Origin: Chloranthus sessilifolius | Taxonomy: Eukaryota > Streptophyta > Magnoliopsida > Chloranthales > Chloranthaceae | Direction of reading: 5' to 3' | Assembly: GCA_021018995.1 (NCBI GenBank) | Contig: CM037585.1 | Location: 125,950,831-126,014,830 of the forward strand | Length of the DNA stretch: 64,000 nucleotides | Shown here: positions 45,955-58,320 of the stretch, one piece after another | Numbering within the stretch: the first letter of the stretch is position 1 | Layout of the letters: every line of letters starts with the position of its first letter | The notes under the pieces: model-generated | What the model saw: only the letters and a program-made list of their open reading frames with translations | Databases searched by the model: none | Told to the model about the DNA's origin: nothing | Made by a program: the position numbers and the translations under genes

Positions 45955-48362
45955 TGTTAAGACATGAAAAGTATCACTTTTCACCTCTTAACTTAGCCTC
46001 TGTTAGACCCTTAGCCATCTAATAAATGTGTGTTAAGTCATTTCTGTAGGTAATAAACAGCAGCTGCAATAAGGCCTGAACCCTGTTAAGGAGCCCACTT
46101 TTGCCCCAGAAGTCCCCCAGAAGGATGAAAGTTGAACCCAGGCAAGAATTGAACCTCGCGCAGCTTTCACAAGCTTTAAAGGATTTAGAAATTAAGCCTC
46201 ATGCGATCCCACTTCATTTCCAATTGCCCGCATTGTTCTCGCGCAGTTGAGTGACAGAGGGGCTTCAGAATCATACTTCGCGCAGCTCTCACGAAGCTCA
46301 AATATAACTGCTCGCACAATCTTGTGCAGCTCATGAACGCAGCTCTCAAACCTCACACAGTTCACTCAGATCAACTGAGGAGAGAGCTCAGTATTTCAAA
46401 TAAATTGTCACGCGATGTATGGATGCAAAAATTTAGAAAAACCTCTCGCGTAATTCAGAGACTAATGCACATCACGTCCTCGCGAAGATCCATTCAGAAA
46501 CAATTTGCTCATGCGATTCCTGCGCCATTCAGAAAGAAAGTGCAATCCGGCGAAGATCAGAGCAATCCAGCGAGGATTCAATGCTCTATCGCGCGACTGC
46601 TTCAGCTACAACTAAGACAACCCTGCGACAGCTAGAATTTCAAGCTAATCCAACCTCGCGAAGACCATGCTACTACGTAGCAGTCTTAGAAACCAGTACT
46701 ACCTGGCGAGGCTCTGAACTCTAACTCTCCCTCACCTCTGCAGAGGACATTCTGGGAACTTTCAGCAATTAGGGCACGCATTCTAATGCTCTAAGTTCTG
46801 TGCATGCACCCCGAGGCATCTAAGGGACAATATTAGGCCATGTGGCATCATTAAAATTAGGGTTTCCTAACCCTAATGCGTCGCCAAACTAACTGCTCTA
46901 TAAACCTAAGCCTGGTTTAGGTTTAGAGGACACTCTGCTTAGAATAGAATTTAGTCAATCTTCTTCTTCTTCTGGTAGTAGCTGCATATTTCTAATAAGT
47001 TTTAGGTAGTTTTCTTTTTATTTTTTTCTTCTCTCCATAGTCCAGCATTTGCTGGCTATGCCTTTGTATGACTATTTGGAATAGATTAATGGAGTTTCAT
47101 GACAGGGTGTTTTACTTTTATGGGATTTTTGTGAGTTGTTCTGTACAAGACTGTTATCTTGAGATCCTCCATTGCTAGGACATATTGCAAGCAATGGAGG
47201 ACTGATTTCATGGTTTATTCAGATCCAAGTGACCTGTGTGTCTGGCTAACATGCGCCCATACAGGCCTAGCCCCACCATAGGACCCACTAGATCTGAAGT
47301 CCCCATGGGAGCAATGAGCTTTTGTAGCCTTGTGAACATGGTGGTGGCAGCAATGTTTCTTGTTCTATCTTGAGCTTTGTGAGGAGGATAGCCTCTAGGA
47401 TAGTCTGTGACCATTTAAGTGGATAGGTTATAGCCTTAGGGTGAAGCCAACCCACAGACTCAAGATGGATTATTCTTCTCTGCACTTGTGCTTGTAGAGC
47501 CCGTGAGAGATTGTCTTTGAGACAAACTTCCCAGATGTGTATAGACCCGCCATCGACAGCAGATCTGGTTTGGTTATAGAGATTGTAGGCTTGCATTGGA
47601 TCATGCAGCCTCTAAAGCAAAGGTGGGCAGTGGATCTAAGGCTGCACTCAAACTCTTCGTTCTATGTGTCCGCTAACATGTTCCCACATGTGCCTAGCCC
47701 CACATATAGCACTTTAGAGGTTGAGGTTCCCTATAGATTCTTGTGCTTGTAGCCTAGATGAAGTAGTGCCTACAATGATAAACTTGTTCTGACTCATCTC
47801 TGGACTGTGGTTCCCCAATTGGATAATTTGTGACCATTTAAGTGGACAGGTTATAACCATAAAGGGATTGGATCATGGCACAGAGATGAGTTGGATTCTT
47901 TCTCCTCAGTGGTGATAATGTAACCACTGGACAGGACTTCTATAGCAGCAGATCTGAATCTGAGTCATGAAGCCCATCAGATCTGAACCTAATAGCATAC
48001 TTCTCACCCTTTTATATTTATTTTCTCACTCCATCTTCGTTCTCAAACCTTTCTATAGTTTAGACATTAGGATACCTTAGAATTTAGATTTTAGTGACCC
48101 TAAATCCCCTTCCATTTAGTATTGCCAGATCTAGAGGGCCTACTAAAGATGGCTCCCTTGGAGCTTAAGATCAATTTCCCTGTGGGACAAACTCTTACTT
48201 ATCAAAACTTGCTACAACAGGCCATGTATCTTGCAGGATTGTGCATGTTTTAGGTTTGCTGCTCTGTCATTTTTCAATCCACCTTTCATCCATTTTCATT
48301 CACCCCATTCTTATCACTGTCTTCAATAAAGTCAGTAGCAAGCACTCTAAAATATCTCAACA
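45955..48362 (+). repeat. LTR-D 3' LTR
   Basis: It starts TGTTAAGACATG and ends CTCAACA, followed by ACCAC (48363-48367). Its CG array (about 46155-46690) and TATA (about 46897) match the 5' LTR. Differences are mostly transitions plus a few small deletions, for example about 20 bp after 46207. Confidence 0.95.
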
Positions 48363-49777
48363 ACCACGCACAGGTAATCTAGCTATTGAGCTTTACAAGA
48401 AGGATGTTCATCTCTCACTAACCAAACTGGTTCTTACTCAAGGGTCGAAGGAATAGATCAGTGAACTCGCCCATGGGTAATCACAAAGCACCATTTCCAC
48501 CACTTAACGAAGTATCTTTAAAATGATTGTGAAGAACATATCCACAAGAAAAGAGATATTAACCTTGAGATTTAAACCATAAATCCTGAACTGTAACCAT
48601 GAACAAGAGTACCCAGACCATCAAGTACTTAAAAAGTTTACTACCAACTCATTATGTGATCACTACAATGATGTTAACCATTAGCGATCTAGCATTATTT
48701 CCACAACCAAATTTTAGATCGTTAACAATGCCCCTCCAGATTTCAGAGAATACTCCTGAGAAAAGTCTGATTCACCCAATTGATGCTCTCTATCAAAATA
48801 TAAATCTAATCATAATACTGGACAAGGCTAATCTATCTACTAATAAATTTTCTGACTGCCTAATTAGTCTATACCATAGATAAACTTGAAACCATAAACT
48901 AGCATCATATAACAACGCATCCCCGAGGCTGAATAAACATGCACAATTAAGTGGGGATGTCCAACAACCATATACTAGCATAGTTTATGTAGCGGTACCA
49001 TCAATATAATCAAGATTTTTTGCCACAAAACTATTACTCGTAACCATTAGTCTAAAGGTGCGACGTCCACCAAAATTCAAAAGTATGGATTGGATACACG
49101 ATTGCCATAGAGAAAAATTGTTTTAACTATCAAGCATACCAATATTTACCATCACCTACGTCCATAAAGATATGTGGTCATTACGAAAATAAGCATATCT
49201 AAAACCCACCACAATGATGTTAACCAACAAGTCATCAAATTATCCATTAATAATAACGTATCATGTCCTTAATAATTATCCTTCGACTTCGGGTACTACT
49301 TATGCGGGACAAGTGACCATTTATGAAGCTGCCCTTCTTAAATCGGAGGAAAGCTAACTCACCCAGCAGATGCTATGTCCACCCAAGGTAATTCAAACCA
49401 TAAAACAGAATGGCTACATACCATCACGAACTTTATGATAAGAACACATCCACCAAGCTAAGAACACACATCGGTACCCACAATCGTCATAATCGTGAGC
49501 AGGACTCAATCACGTGTTAAAACCCTTTACTACGTGGCTACTTTCACAGATCAAATGTGAACGATCCACTACTAACCAATACACATGCTACGAAGGTTTC
49601 CCTACCTCAAACGAAGTCATCACGCAATCACATCAATATCACATAAGGGTCACTCACAACAATCAGACGCCAAACCCACATTACACGAATTCAAAATACT
49701 CTTAGAAAAGCTCACAAGGATCTAGGGAATCATAACTTCAAAGAACTAATTAAAATAAAATAAACATCTATGCTAGA

Positions 49778-50075
49778 CCTCGCGCGAGCAACCACTTATC
49801 ATCGTGCGAGCGAGTATTTGTCCTCGCTCGAGTGATCACTCACCCTCGCTCGAGCAATTATAACTCGCGCGAGCGACCATTTGTCCTCAAGCGAGCGAGC
49901 ACTTACCCTCGCTCGAGCGATTATAATCGAGGTCACCTGAAGTTCACGTGAGCCCTCGCACGAGTGAGCTTTTCTTTACAAAACGGTCTCACACGAGCGA
50001 GAACAGAACTTATTTTCTTGATATTTTTGTTGTCGCTCTCGCGAGCAAGAGCTATTATAATCGCGCGCGCGAGGA
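49778..50075. repeat. Palindrome array of LTR-B type (CTCGCTCGAGCGAG), internal copy
   Basis: Copies include CTCGCGCGAGC, CCTCGCTCGAGTGA, CCTCGCTCGAGCAATTATA, CTCGCGCGAGCG, CTCTCGCGAGC and CGCGCGCGCGAG. Spacing is often 20-25 bp. ORFs across it (49948-50218) are an effect of the array. Its place, downstream of gag on the minus strand, parallels the post-pol arrays of A, C and D, but no accessory ORF is seen. Confidence 0.82.
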
Positions 50076-51522
50076 ACAGCTACCTCCACAGCTCGAGCTT
50101 CTCAAGAACTCTAATTTTACCCTATTTAAAACCACATTTAATACACCATTTTCTAAAGAACATTAAATGCTACTTTCACAATATAAAGAGCATTAAATCC
50201 ATACCTTTAATACATTGAATCATTCGTGGATCGAATCTTTCTCTCTTGGAAAACCAAAAAGGTTTTCAACACCCATGTAGATTGAATCCTTCACACCAAG
50301 TTCCAGGATTCACACAAGGTCGTCACATTCGTGTAGCTCAAATCCCTATACACCTTTGCACAACCTTCCTCACAATATCCTTGGACTTATCACTATATTT
50401 GTCAATCCTCACTTCTCTCCTAAGCAAATCCTCTTTCTCTATAACTCAAACAAAATGAACGAAAGAAACCCACGTGTGAGACCCTTATCCCCCATTTGTT
50501 GAGTTTGTCACTTAATAATCACAAACACCATAGTTAGGTGTTACATTAACCTCTAACACCCCAATGTGTTAGACACATACACATAAGGTATGAGGCGCAC
50601 ACCACAATGAAGTGTCTACCACCATGAGCCATTACGTACATCCATACAGGTATGCAGTCATTACAAATTGGGAATATTTGAATTTTTAACAATGATCTTA
50701 AAATTTTAAAATGCATGCATTTAATCATACCTATAACACCCAAATGTCATTCTTATTATAAAGGACAAAACCTTCTGTAACAATACGTCCAAGCATTCAA
50801 TGAAAGAGATCATTACGGATGATCATTCGTAAGGATGCCATTTAGAGGTACAAGATTAAGCTTTTCTTTACGTACACCTTCACTCAACACAATTAATAGG
50901 GCAAAGAAGTTGATTGTCATCCACATTGATCTACATTGGTCGATAGGCTTTAAAAGTGATTAAACTCTAAGGTTGGACAACCCACTTAAAGTTGATACTC
51001 TGATGGTAATTGTAGGAGTGACAACCAAGTCAATATGGAATTTAGCAGTCACAAAGAAATCCCTTGCTCCTCAAATCAAGGCTTTAGTCCTTAAATAGAA
51101 TCGTTCATATCTTACGCCAATTACTGGCATTATTGTATTAATTTCCCCCAATTCCCTAAGGCTTGTCACATAAAACTGCAGTGATGAACTATAAGAAGTG
51201 CTTTCGAACACTAATCTCTCATGTTTCATTAGTCTATATAAAGAACATCGCGATTATGTTCACAGAGTGTACTTTTGTTTGTAAGTCTTGATGTAAATAT
51301 TACGGCTCATTACTGTGAACTAAGTTTCAGATTTACTAAAAAACCCATCCTTAAGTAATTACACCTTAATTGTCAAGATTGATTCAAGTTTGCCATCATA
51401 ATTTTCATCTACCGAGCTAATCTTTTGAATTTGAAAATTGTTTATGCCATGCTGGTGATTTAATCCGGTGCACACATGATGGTGTCATGATATTCCTTAA
51501 GTGTCAAAAGCAAACAAGAAAT

Positions 51523-52206
51523 CTAAGGGCATTCGTCATTTAAAAATTTGAGTAAAACCTTGACAATCGATAATGAATCTATACCTTGGGAAACTTCATG
51601 TGCCATTTGGGCATTGTGGATCGATGCTTCACTTGTAAGACCCTGAGTTGTAGGGAGGATCGGCTCGGAAGTAGACGTCGATGTTACCTGCCTTTGACGT
51701 CTCACTAGGCAATTCTTGATCCGGTGCCCTTTCTCACCGTACTTAAAACATGTGCGCAAAACTAATCGACACTCTTCTGTTTTGTGGTGCTTCCCACAAT
51801 GAGCGCATATACCAATCGATGTAGGATCCAAAGAGTGAGAGGGTACGTCGACAAATACAGGAGTGGCAAGTGCACAATCCTATATTGTGGATCGAGAAGT
51901 ATCCTGAGTCATTTCTTAGGTAGTCGCCCCCTTCCTCAATGTTGGACAATGTTTTATCAGGTGTCCCATTTGCCCATACTTGAAACACCCTCTCATGCCT
52001 CGCCTACAGTTCGATGTCTTGTGCCGCTTTCCACACCTTGAGCATGACTCAACCTGTGTCAATGGAGAGGTGTGAGTCGTCTCTCTCAACATTATCGTGA
52101 GTAATGCAGTCTGCTGAGCCATTGTGTTGATCATCATCTTAAGCAACTGCCTATTCTGCTCATTTTCTCCAGTGCGTCGAGTTCTTGCTCTTTTGCGTGG
52201 TGCCAT
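51523..52206 (-). pseudogene. gag: LTR-B short gag with two zinc-knuckle modules, no capsid domain
   Basis: It starts at 52206 (MAPRKRARTRRTGENEQNRQ), with MAQQTALLTIMLRE similar to the N-terminal part of Tekay gag. The sequence then passes directly to CSRCGKRHKTSNC and CFKYGQMGHLIKHC. The frame continues through a TAA and a TAG (probable CAA and CAG) to a second copy of the module, CAHCGKHHKTEEC and CFKYGEKGHRIKNC, and ends at 51523. About 228 codons. The capsid region is missing. In both modules the second knuckle has Tyr where CCHC knuckles have Cys. Nucleic-acid binding is likely only for the intact half. Confidence 0.75.
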
Positions 52207-52621
52207 TGCGATCTGTCAAAATAAAACAAAAGTTTCAATCAACAACGATCATGATTATTATGACTCTATGTTCTGACAAAATATCTAAAACATATCCTAT
52301 ATCCTATCACCGCACTTCTATCACGGTCATCAATTTTCTCCACTATAAGAGATCGAGAAGATTCACAACTCAAGTTCTAAACGAAACCTACTACCACGAC
52401 TTGAGACTTCAAGAACCTAAAATCTAAGGTTTTCACCAGCTGTGATAGAGTCCTAATTGGATCTCCTATACCCTAACAGAATCTACTGCTATAGTCTTGG
52501 GTCCCAACAAGTCCTAAGCCAAGACCTAATGCTTAACCTCGACTGCTGCCACAACGTCCCTAGAAGACCTAATGCTTAATCTCTACTGCTGCCACAACGT
52601 CCCTAGAAGACCTAACGCCTA

Positions 52622-52638
52622 AGCTTTGATACCAACAG
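52622..52638 (-). other. LTR-B primer-binding site (initiator tRNA-Met)
   Basis: Reverse complement CTGTTGGTATCAAAGC, beside the LTR start TGACAGCCC at 52639. The core TTGGTATCAAAGC is as in LTR-C. Confidence 0.85.
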
Positions 52639-55093
52639 TGACAGCCCAATTTTCCCCGAAGCATAAAAACCTACACAATATATTTTTTTTCCTCCTTACA
52701 TCATAAACTCAGGAAAAATTGGACCGCCGGGTCGTACATATCACGATCCGAATACAGAAATTACTTGGTATTCCAACAGAGGTAGAGTTAAAGTAAAATA
52801 TAACAACAATAAAGATTCTTCTATACATAAAGACTGAATAAAATGGGCCCATTTGAAAACCACCGGTGATGGCCGATCATCACCTAAATAGTGGTTTCAG
52901 CAACATACCTACAGAATGCGTCTTAATACAAAAATAAATTTCCGGACATACCAAGTCCATAATCCAAGAGACTTCAAAACATTCATTATACAAACCCAAA
53001 ACATACCCATGTCCAAACCTCACCTAATGTAAAACTTCCCAAAGGGGAGATCCTAAGCCTGTCTCCACAGCTGAATCCCCATCAACACCTGTACCTATGA
53101 CGTATAGTCGAGAGATGAGCTACATCCTAGCCCAATAAGAAAATAACTGAACATGTAAAGCTATCTTACTCACACATATTTCATGACATAAGTGAAGCAT
53201 GATCTCATAAGCTGAAAACAGTTTAAAAACATTTAAATTACTAAAAGTATGAACTGAATGCACATATCACATCTTATCTTTTCACACTACACATCTTTTC
53301 TTTTACTTAACTTGTTCTCATATCTCAAAAAGACTTGTGTCATAACTTAAATCAAATAACTTAAATAATCCTCGAGCAGTATAGCATCGAGCCCCGATGG
53401 AATACCCTCCATCGTCGTTCAATTGAACTATGATTAAATGTAATATAACCCAAGTCCCTTTCTCCTAGGCGATGAGGCACATAACTCCTCTACATCCCTG
53501 GGATGTCCTCTATTTGGTGTATGGATTGGCCGCCGTACCGGTCACGGATATTCTGTCGAGTCAGTCACAGGTATACCACTGTGTCGGTGGGGTATTCTAC
53601 GAACCTTAAATCAACTGTCCAAGATACATATAGTTTATCACCGTGTGATTGTGCTAATTATAATATTCAAAGTTTGTTCAAGGCTCATTCACATGGTTTC
53701 TCATTTTACTATACATCCCTGGGATGTCACATACTGATATGCATCACCTAGATGCTCACATCTCATATACATCCCTGAGATGTCATGCACTTTTATGCTT
53801 ACTGGTTTCTTACTTAGTATATACTTACATACGCACACATCTTTAATTCACATACTTAAGCTCAATTTTGATTAACAAGCAAATGACTATGCTCTTAACA
53901 CACATATATGCACATATCATATCACTACATATAGGATTTCGTAATCAAGGGTACATGTTCAAAGTATTCCCTACCTCGCGCACGGAGCCATTCCAAACAA
54001 TACCATAGTCCTTATCGACAACTTTTTGCCCTCAATCTACATCACAACACACCATGATGCATCAAGAATTAACTCTACTCACTAAAAACCTAGACTTATT
54101 TAAGTGTTTCTCAAAGACTAGGCAGAAATGGGCAAATCGGCCCCGAAACGTTCCCGACGATCGGATCTAAGAATCGGCTTTCACGCTTCGAAATCGCCCG
54201 ATTTCTCGAAATCCTTTGATTCCTTCGATCATAGTGGCGGAGATCAACCCTCCTCGACATATCCAATAATCACAACAGTTCTCCCAAGTGTAATAGAGCG
54301 ATCTGGGGCGAGATACACGGAGTTTGGGGTTTCAACTCACCAAGAACAAAAGAGGGTTTGGGGAAATCTCCTCCTTCCTCAACATCTCTCTTTGGCCAAT
54401 GATCTCCAAGAAGAAGAAGAAGAAATAATGTGGAAGCTCCACCAAAATGCAAGAGGTTGTCTCCTTTCTCTCTCAACCACTTTTGCAACGAATGAAACTT
54501 CCAAAGGAAGTTTCACTTAAATATTTTGGCCTTGGTTCGGTGTGGGGCACGCACGCATAAAAGAACGTATAAATTCTTTCCCTAATGGCTCAGATTCGGT
54601 GTTAAATGCACACAATAAACATGTGTATAAACTTTCATTCAACGGTTCTAAGTGAGATCTAATCCACTAAACTTTTGGGACCGTCTTAGGTGTTAAGCCG
54701 GTACACCATGGTTTGGTGCACGGGCCTCCTATCAAAGGTCAAAACACAAGGTTCAGCCTCACTATTCAATAAAATTTCATTCTTATAAATTATTTATCCT
54801 AAAATTCAAAGCATCATCGTGCGATCTGCCGAACACGCACACTTAATTGGGTGCCACGTGACAGTTTGGGTTATCGAGTTCGGGTTCGTGTTTAACATGC
54901 ACACTCACGCATACACTCTACATAGGGTACGGGTTGGGTTTTAATGTGTTTGGCGTGAAACTCCAACTATCATAAGTGGGGTTTGAGGCCACATTAGTTA
55001 GGTCAAATGTTTGGTTCGGGTCAGATCAGTCAAAAGTGCGCAATTCGTCAAAGGTCACCGATTCAACATTTTTAAAAATTTCAGGTTCTTACA
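52639..55093 (-). repeat. LTR-B 5' LTR (complete)
   Basis: It is 2455 bp, TGACAGCCC to TTCTTACA on the plus strand. It contains one copy of the 1.0-kb unit that is tandemly amplified in the left LTR, the 23-bp triple at 53522-53590, and the uninterrupted counterpart of the LTR-A insertion site near 53925-53937. It lacks the 300 bp with the palindrome cluster found at 16278-16572. The right flank is GAGAC (55094-55098). Confidence 0.9.
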
Positions 55094-56195
55094 GAGACTT
55101 TCATGGGACCCAAGAAATGCGTACTTGAGGGTGTTGGGAAGTGGTTTTAAGTCCAAAGATGGTACTTTTTTAACAGATGGTTGTAACGGCTCACTGGAAG
55201 TGATGGGTACAAGTTCTATCCATGGTTTCCATGTTTTGGCAGTGTCCAACACAGATGTTACCTCTACTATTTGAAAGTTTGAGTCTTCTAAATTTGTGTA
55301 CTATAATGCAGTTTGTAGCACATCTTTAGATAGGACGAGGGGCAATGCTTCTTCTACCAATTCTTTAATTTTGTCCATGCTAAAGCATTCCTCATCATCA
55401 ATTGAAGCCATTTGGTTAGCTGCTGAGAAAACATTCAACTAGATTTGCATATCTCCAAAAGAGACTTCCATTACTTCGGTTTACAATTTATGCAAGGGTT
55501 GGCCATAGCCAAGAATGGTTAATCGAGTATAACGAGAATTTGTGTTGGGGATTTCAAACTTGGTTCTATGTCTAACACCAGAAAGTCGACAGGAAAAATA
55601 AATTTATCAACTCTAACCATGACATCTTCAATTACTCCTATTGGCCTTCTTTCTGATCTATCGGCTAACTGAAGAGTCACCAAAGTAGGCCTCATTTCTC
55701 CAAGTCCTAGTTTTTCATAAATAGAGTATGGTAGCAATTTTACGCTCACTCCAAGATCCAGGAGTGCTTTGTTTATAGTGTGGTTTCCTATGATACAGGG
55801 GATATAGGAACTCCAGGATCTTTAAGCTTGGGAGGGGTCCTAGATTGTATGACTGAGCTTACTTGCTCGGTTAAGAAACCTTTTTGCGAGACATTGTTTC
55901 ACCGTTTTCGTTTTTGCGTACACATCTCTTTCAAAAGTCGTGCAATCTTCACTTCCTTGAAGATTTCTGTGAGTTCCTCTAGTTTTTTTGGATTTTTATC
56001 AAAAGGCCATGGTGTACCAAAAGTGTTAGGGAAAGGTAGCTTTGGTATATAGGGTACTTCAGTTACAGATGTGGGTGTACCATCATTCTTAATTTTTTTA
56101 TTTTCTAATTTTTTTGCTTTTTTTGGCAGTGAGACTTCCTTTATGACTTCGTTTTCCTTTTCCTGAGGCTCAAGGTTGTTTACTGGTGTAGGCAT
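55094..56195 (-). pseudogene. LTR-F protease and start of pol, degraded
   Basis: On the minus strand WPFDKNPKKLEELTEIFKEV and LLKEMCTQKRKR are the Athila lead-in to protease. SVKLLPYSIYEKLGLGEMRP, LADRSERRPIGVIEDVMVRV and FPVDFLVLDIE follow. Past stops and shifts, LKPLPNTLKYAFLG ends at the B insertion. It is close to D in motif (LLPYSVYQQLGLGELKP). It is inactive. Confidence 0.85.
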
Positions 56196-56780
56196 ATCTA
56201 CGTTGTTATCCGCAACCTTACTACTTCACAAAGTTTGAATAGCTTAGATATGAGGTGTAGGACTGCGTATAATCTCTTCACTCAACTTTCCTCCTAAGTT
56301 GATTGCTGGTAGTGACAATTCTTCATTATTCCCTGTTTCCTCCCATTGTGTAGCAATCTGTTTGATTTTGGTTCCTAAGTTTGCAATGGTCTGAGAACAA
56401 GAGTATAAATCTTGAGAAATTTGGGATAGTTGAGATAATTCCTTAGAACGTTGATGCACATGTTGCTGCAGATCTTGAAGAATCTAGACAATAGTGACAT
56501 CATCGTCTGTAACAGGTTGCTGATCAAAAAATTAATTTGTGGCATATATTGGTTGAGAATTATAGGGGTATTACTTCTATGCGTAAGAGTAGTCTTGTTG
56601 GGTCATCCATGGAAAATCGTAATGGTTTCCCCACTGAGGGTCATAGGAGTTCTCGGAGCTTCCCCATTGAGAAGCAAAGATTTGCTCAACTTTCACTGAA
56701 TAAAAGGGGGTAGTTGAGTACTCATGTGGAACATAAGTTGACTGGTAGCTGGGCCAAGATGGGTAATTATGGCCCTGCAT
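56196..56780 (-). pseudogene. gag: LTR-F gag C-terminal part, degraded
   Basis: The minus strand from 56780 reads a Tyr/Ser/Pro/Gln-rich segment (MQGHNYPSWPSYQSTYVP), then a coiled segment (QISQDLYSCSQTIANLGTKI) like D's LGQIANALAKREEG region, then INLGGKLSEEI. The capsid domain is not seen, so gag has lost its N-terminal part or it is beyond recognition. Confidence 0.7.
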
Positions 56781-57031
56781 GTCTAAATTAAAAATAAATA
56801 TTTATTTTATATATATATATTAGAAAGCAGGGAGAGAAATAAATCTGAGCCTCTAGTCTCTGTGGCCAACAAAAGTGTTAAAGTTATGATCCGTTACTCC
56901 GAGTATACCTGCAAAAGCTTAAGAAGTGATTAAAGAAAAATAAAAATATAAAGAAATATAAAAAGAGAAAGATAAATATTAGTTTTTAAAAGAATAAAAA
57001 TATTAGACAAAAATAAAAATAAAGATAAATT

Positions 57032-57060
57032 TCACTTCCCTAATAGCAGCGCTAAAAACT
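57032..57060 (-). other. LTR-F primer-binding site (tRNA-Asp), decayed
   Basis: The reverse complement reads AAGTTTTTAGCGCTGCTATT next to the LTR end CCAATCA. It lines up with the Athila TTTTTGGCGCCGCTG-type site, and the differences are G-to-A and C-to-T changes. Confidence 0.75.
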
Positions 57061-57856
57061 TGATTGGCTTATTTTATGTATTAAAATTATATTTAAATTC
57101 AAATCTTAACCTATTGCAAGCGCACAATAGAAATCATAGTACTAGCATAGGATTGTTCCTATGAGGAAGTTTGCCTATCTATTTATTTCTTATATCTTCT
57201 ATTTAAATTCTTATTTTAAAAACTTCTATTTATCTTTAAGATTTAATCTACTGGAGAAATATGAATAAAAGAGTTTGTTTTAATCTAAAGTGCATAAAAT
57301 AAATCTAAATCCTCCTTCTGATTGAGGTTATCAATCTCAATCTTCCGCTATGGGATATTTATTAATTTAAACAATACCGTTACACCATATCTCTAGTTTC
57401 CTAGCATTGGTCGTCAATCAAGTCTAAGATCCTATCAATACAGATTTAATCTAATCAACAACTTCCTAAAATCTGGGCGTCAATCAAACTTTAGAAAACT
57501 GAAGATGGAAAAGTAAAAACGGTTACACTAATCTGCAAATTCTAACCTAAGTCGTCAATTTAAATTAAAACTTGGAGATATTTATAAAGTTATAAATTAT
57601 ATAAAATAAAATCTAAACTAAAAAGTAAAGTAAAATATATCCTTCACCCTTCAGCCGCAGTCGTCAATTGCTCCTGAGAAATTACAGATATCTACTCTAA
57701 TCTTCAACACTCAATTACAGTCGTCAATTGCTCTTGAGCAACCTTAGATATCTAATCTATTCTAACTATTTTATACTACTGATTGGAAGAAAAACCAACC
57801 TTAGGCGTCAACTGATGCTGAAATTCTTTGGTGATTATTCTTGCACCAAGCCCTCT

Positions 57857-57864
57857 TATTTATA
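57857..57864 (-). promoter_or_regulatory. LTR-F TATA box
   Basis: TATTTATA on plus, that is TATAAATA on minus within GATCTATAAATAAGAGG, about 250 bp downstream of the palindrome array. The string matches the E LTR TATA (CTCTATAAATAAGG). Confidence 0.7.
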
Positions 57865-58109
57865 GATCATATGGGGTCGATTTACAAGTTCTAAATCTAC
57901 TTCTAATTTTATCTTTTTTTTGCTTTCTTTAGTTGATGCACTTCTGAACAGTTCTTTAATCTTCAGCAATAGAGTCCTTCGGAGTATATCTGTATCAATC
58001 TTCTCAGATTCGTGATCAGCTGAATTTCTAATTCTAGGAGCCTTTTAATTCTATTCATGGTGGTGATAGCTCTCACGTGATTACCAGCAATAACAGTAAA
58101 TATGAAAGC

Positions 58110-58320
58110 TTCTATTTTTGAAAATTGTAGATAACAATTTTTTCCATTATAGCTTCTTTGGAAAATCGTAAATCACGATTTTCTCTTCATTCATGGCTTT
58201 CATACTGGATGATTTTCGATTCACGATTCATTGCCTTTCTCTTTTATATCGTCTTTATTCTTTTGTTGCTTCTGAAAAATCGTCTTTTTAAAAAATTATA
58301 AAATTATGATTTTTTATTTC
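58110..58320. repeat. Palindrome array of LTR-F type (AAAATCGT/ACGATTTT)
   Basis: At 58162-58182 an 8-bp stem AAAATCGT pairs with ACGATTTT across AAATC. At about 58120 the same form is decayed to AAAATTGT/ACAATTTT. Further partial copies include ATTTTCGATTCACGATTC, GAAAAATCGTC and AAATTATGATTTTT. Confidence 0.7.

Larger units (their letters stand above)
18939..48362 (+). mobile_element. LTR-D: Athila-type Ty3/gypsy retrotransposon, interrupted by LTR-C
   Basis: Paired LTRs (2441 and 2408 bp), ACCAC target duplication, tRNA-Asp primer-binding site, Athila-type gag, PR, RT, RNase H and IN without chromodomain. Two accessory ORFs and a GGGG-rich polypurine tract follow. Without the 12.1-kb LTR-C insertion the element is about 17.3 kb. 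The first 200 bases of its LTRs are about 95% identical by eye. Several frameshifts and stops make it non-functional. Confidence 0.94.
48368..52638 (-). mobile_element. LTR-B internal region, 5' half
   Basis: This continues B's internal sequence after the D insertion. Only a short zinc-knuckle ORF (51523-52206) is recognisable, and no RT, integrase or protease remains. 48368-49770 and 50080-51520 show nothing that I recognise except the palindrome array at 49778-50075. Together with 17563-18938 the internal region is only about 5.6 kb, which suggests a non-autonomous derivative. Confidence 0.75.

Noticed and set aside
49948-50458. Small plus-strand ORFs over and after the B array
   Set aside because: They cross the palindrome array and AT-rich sequence, lie antisense to LTR-B and have no similarity to known families.
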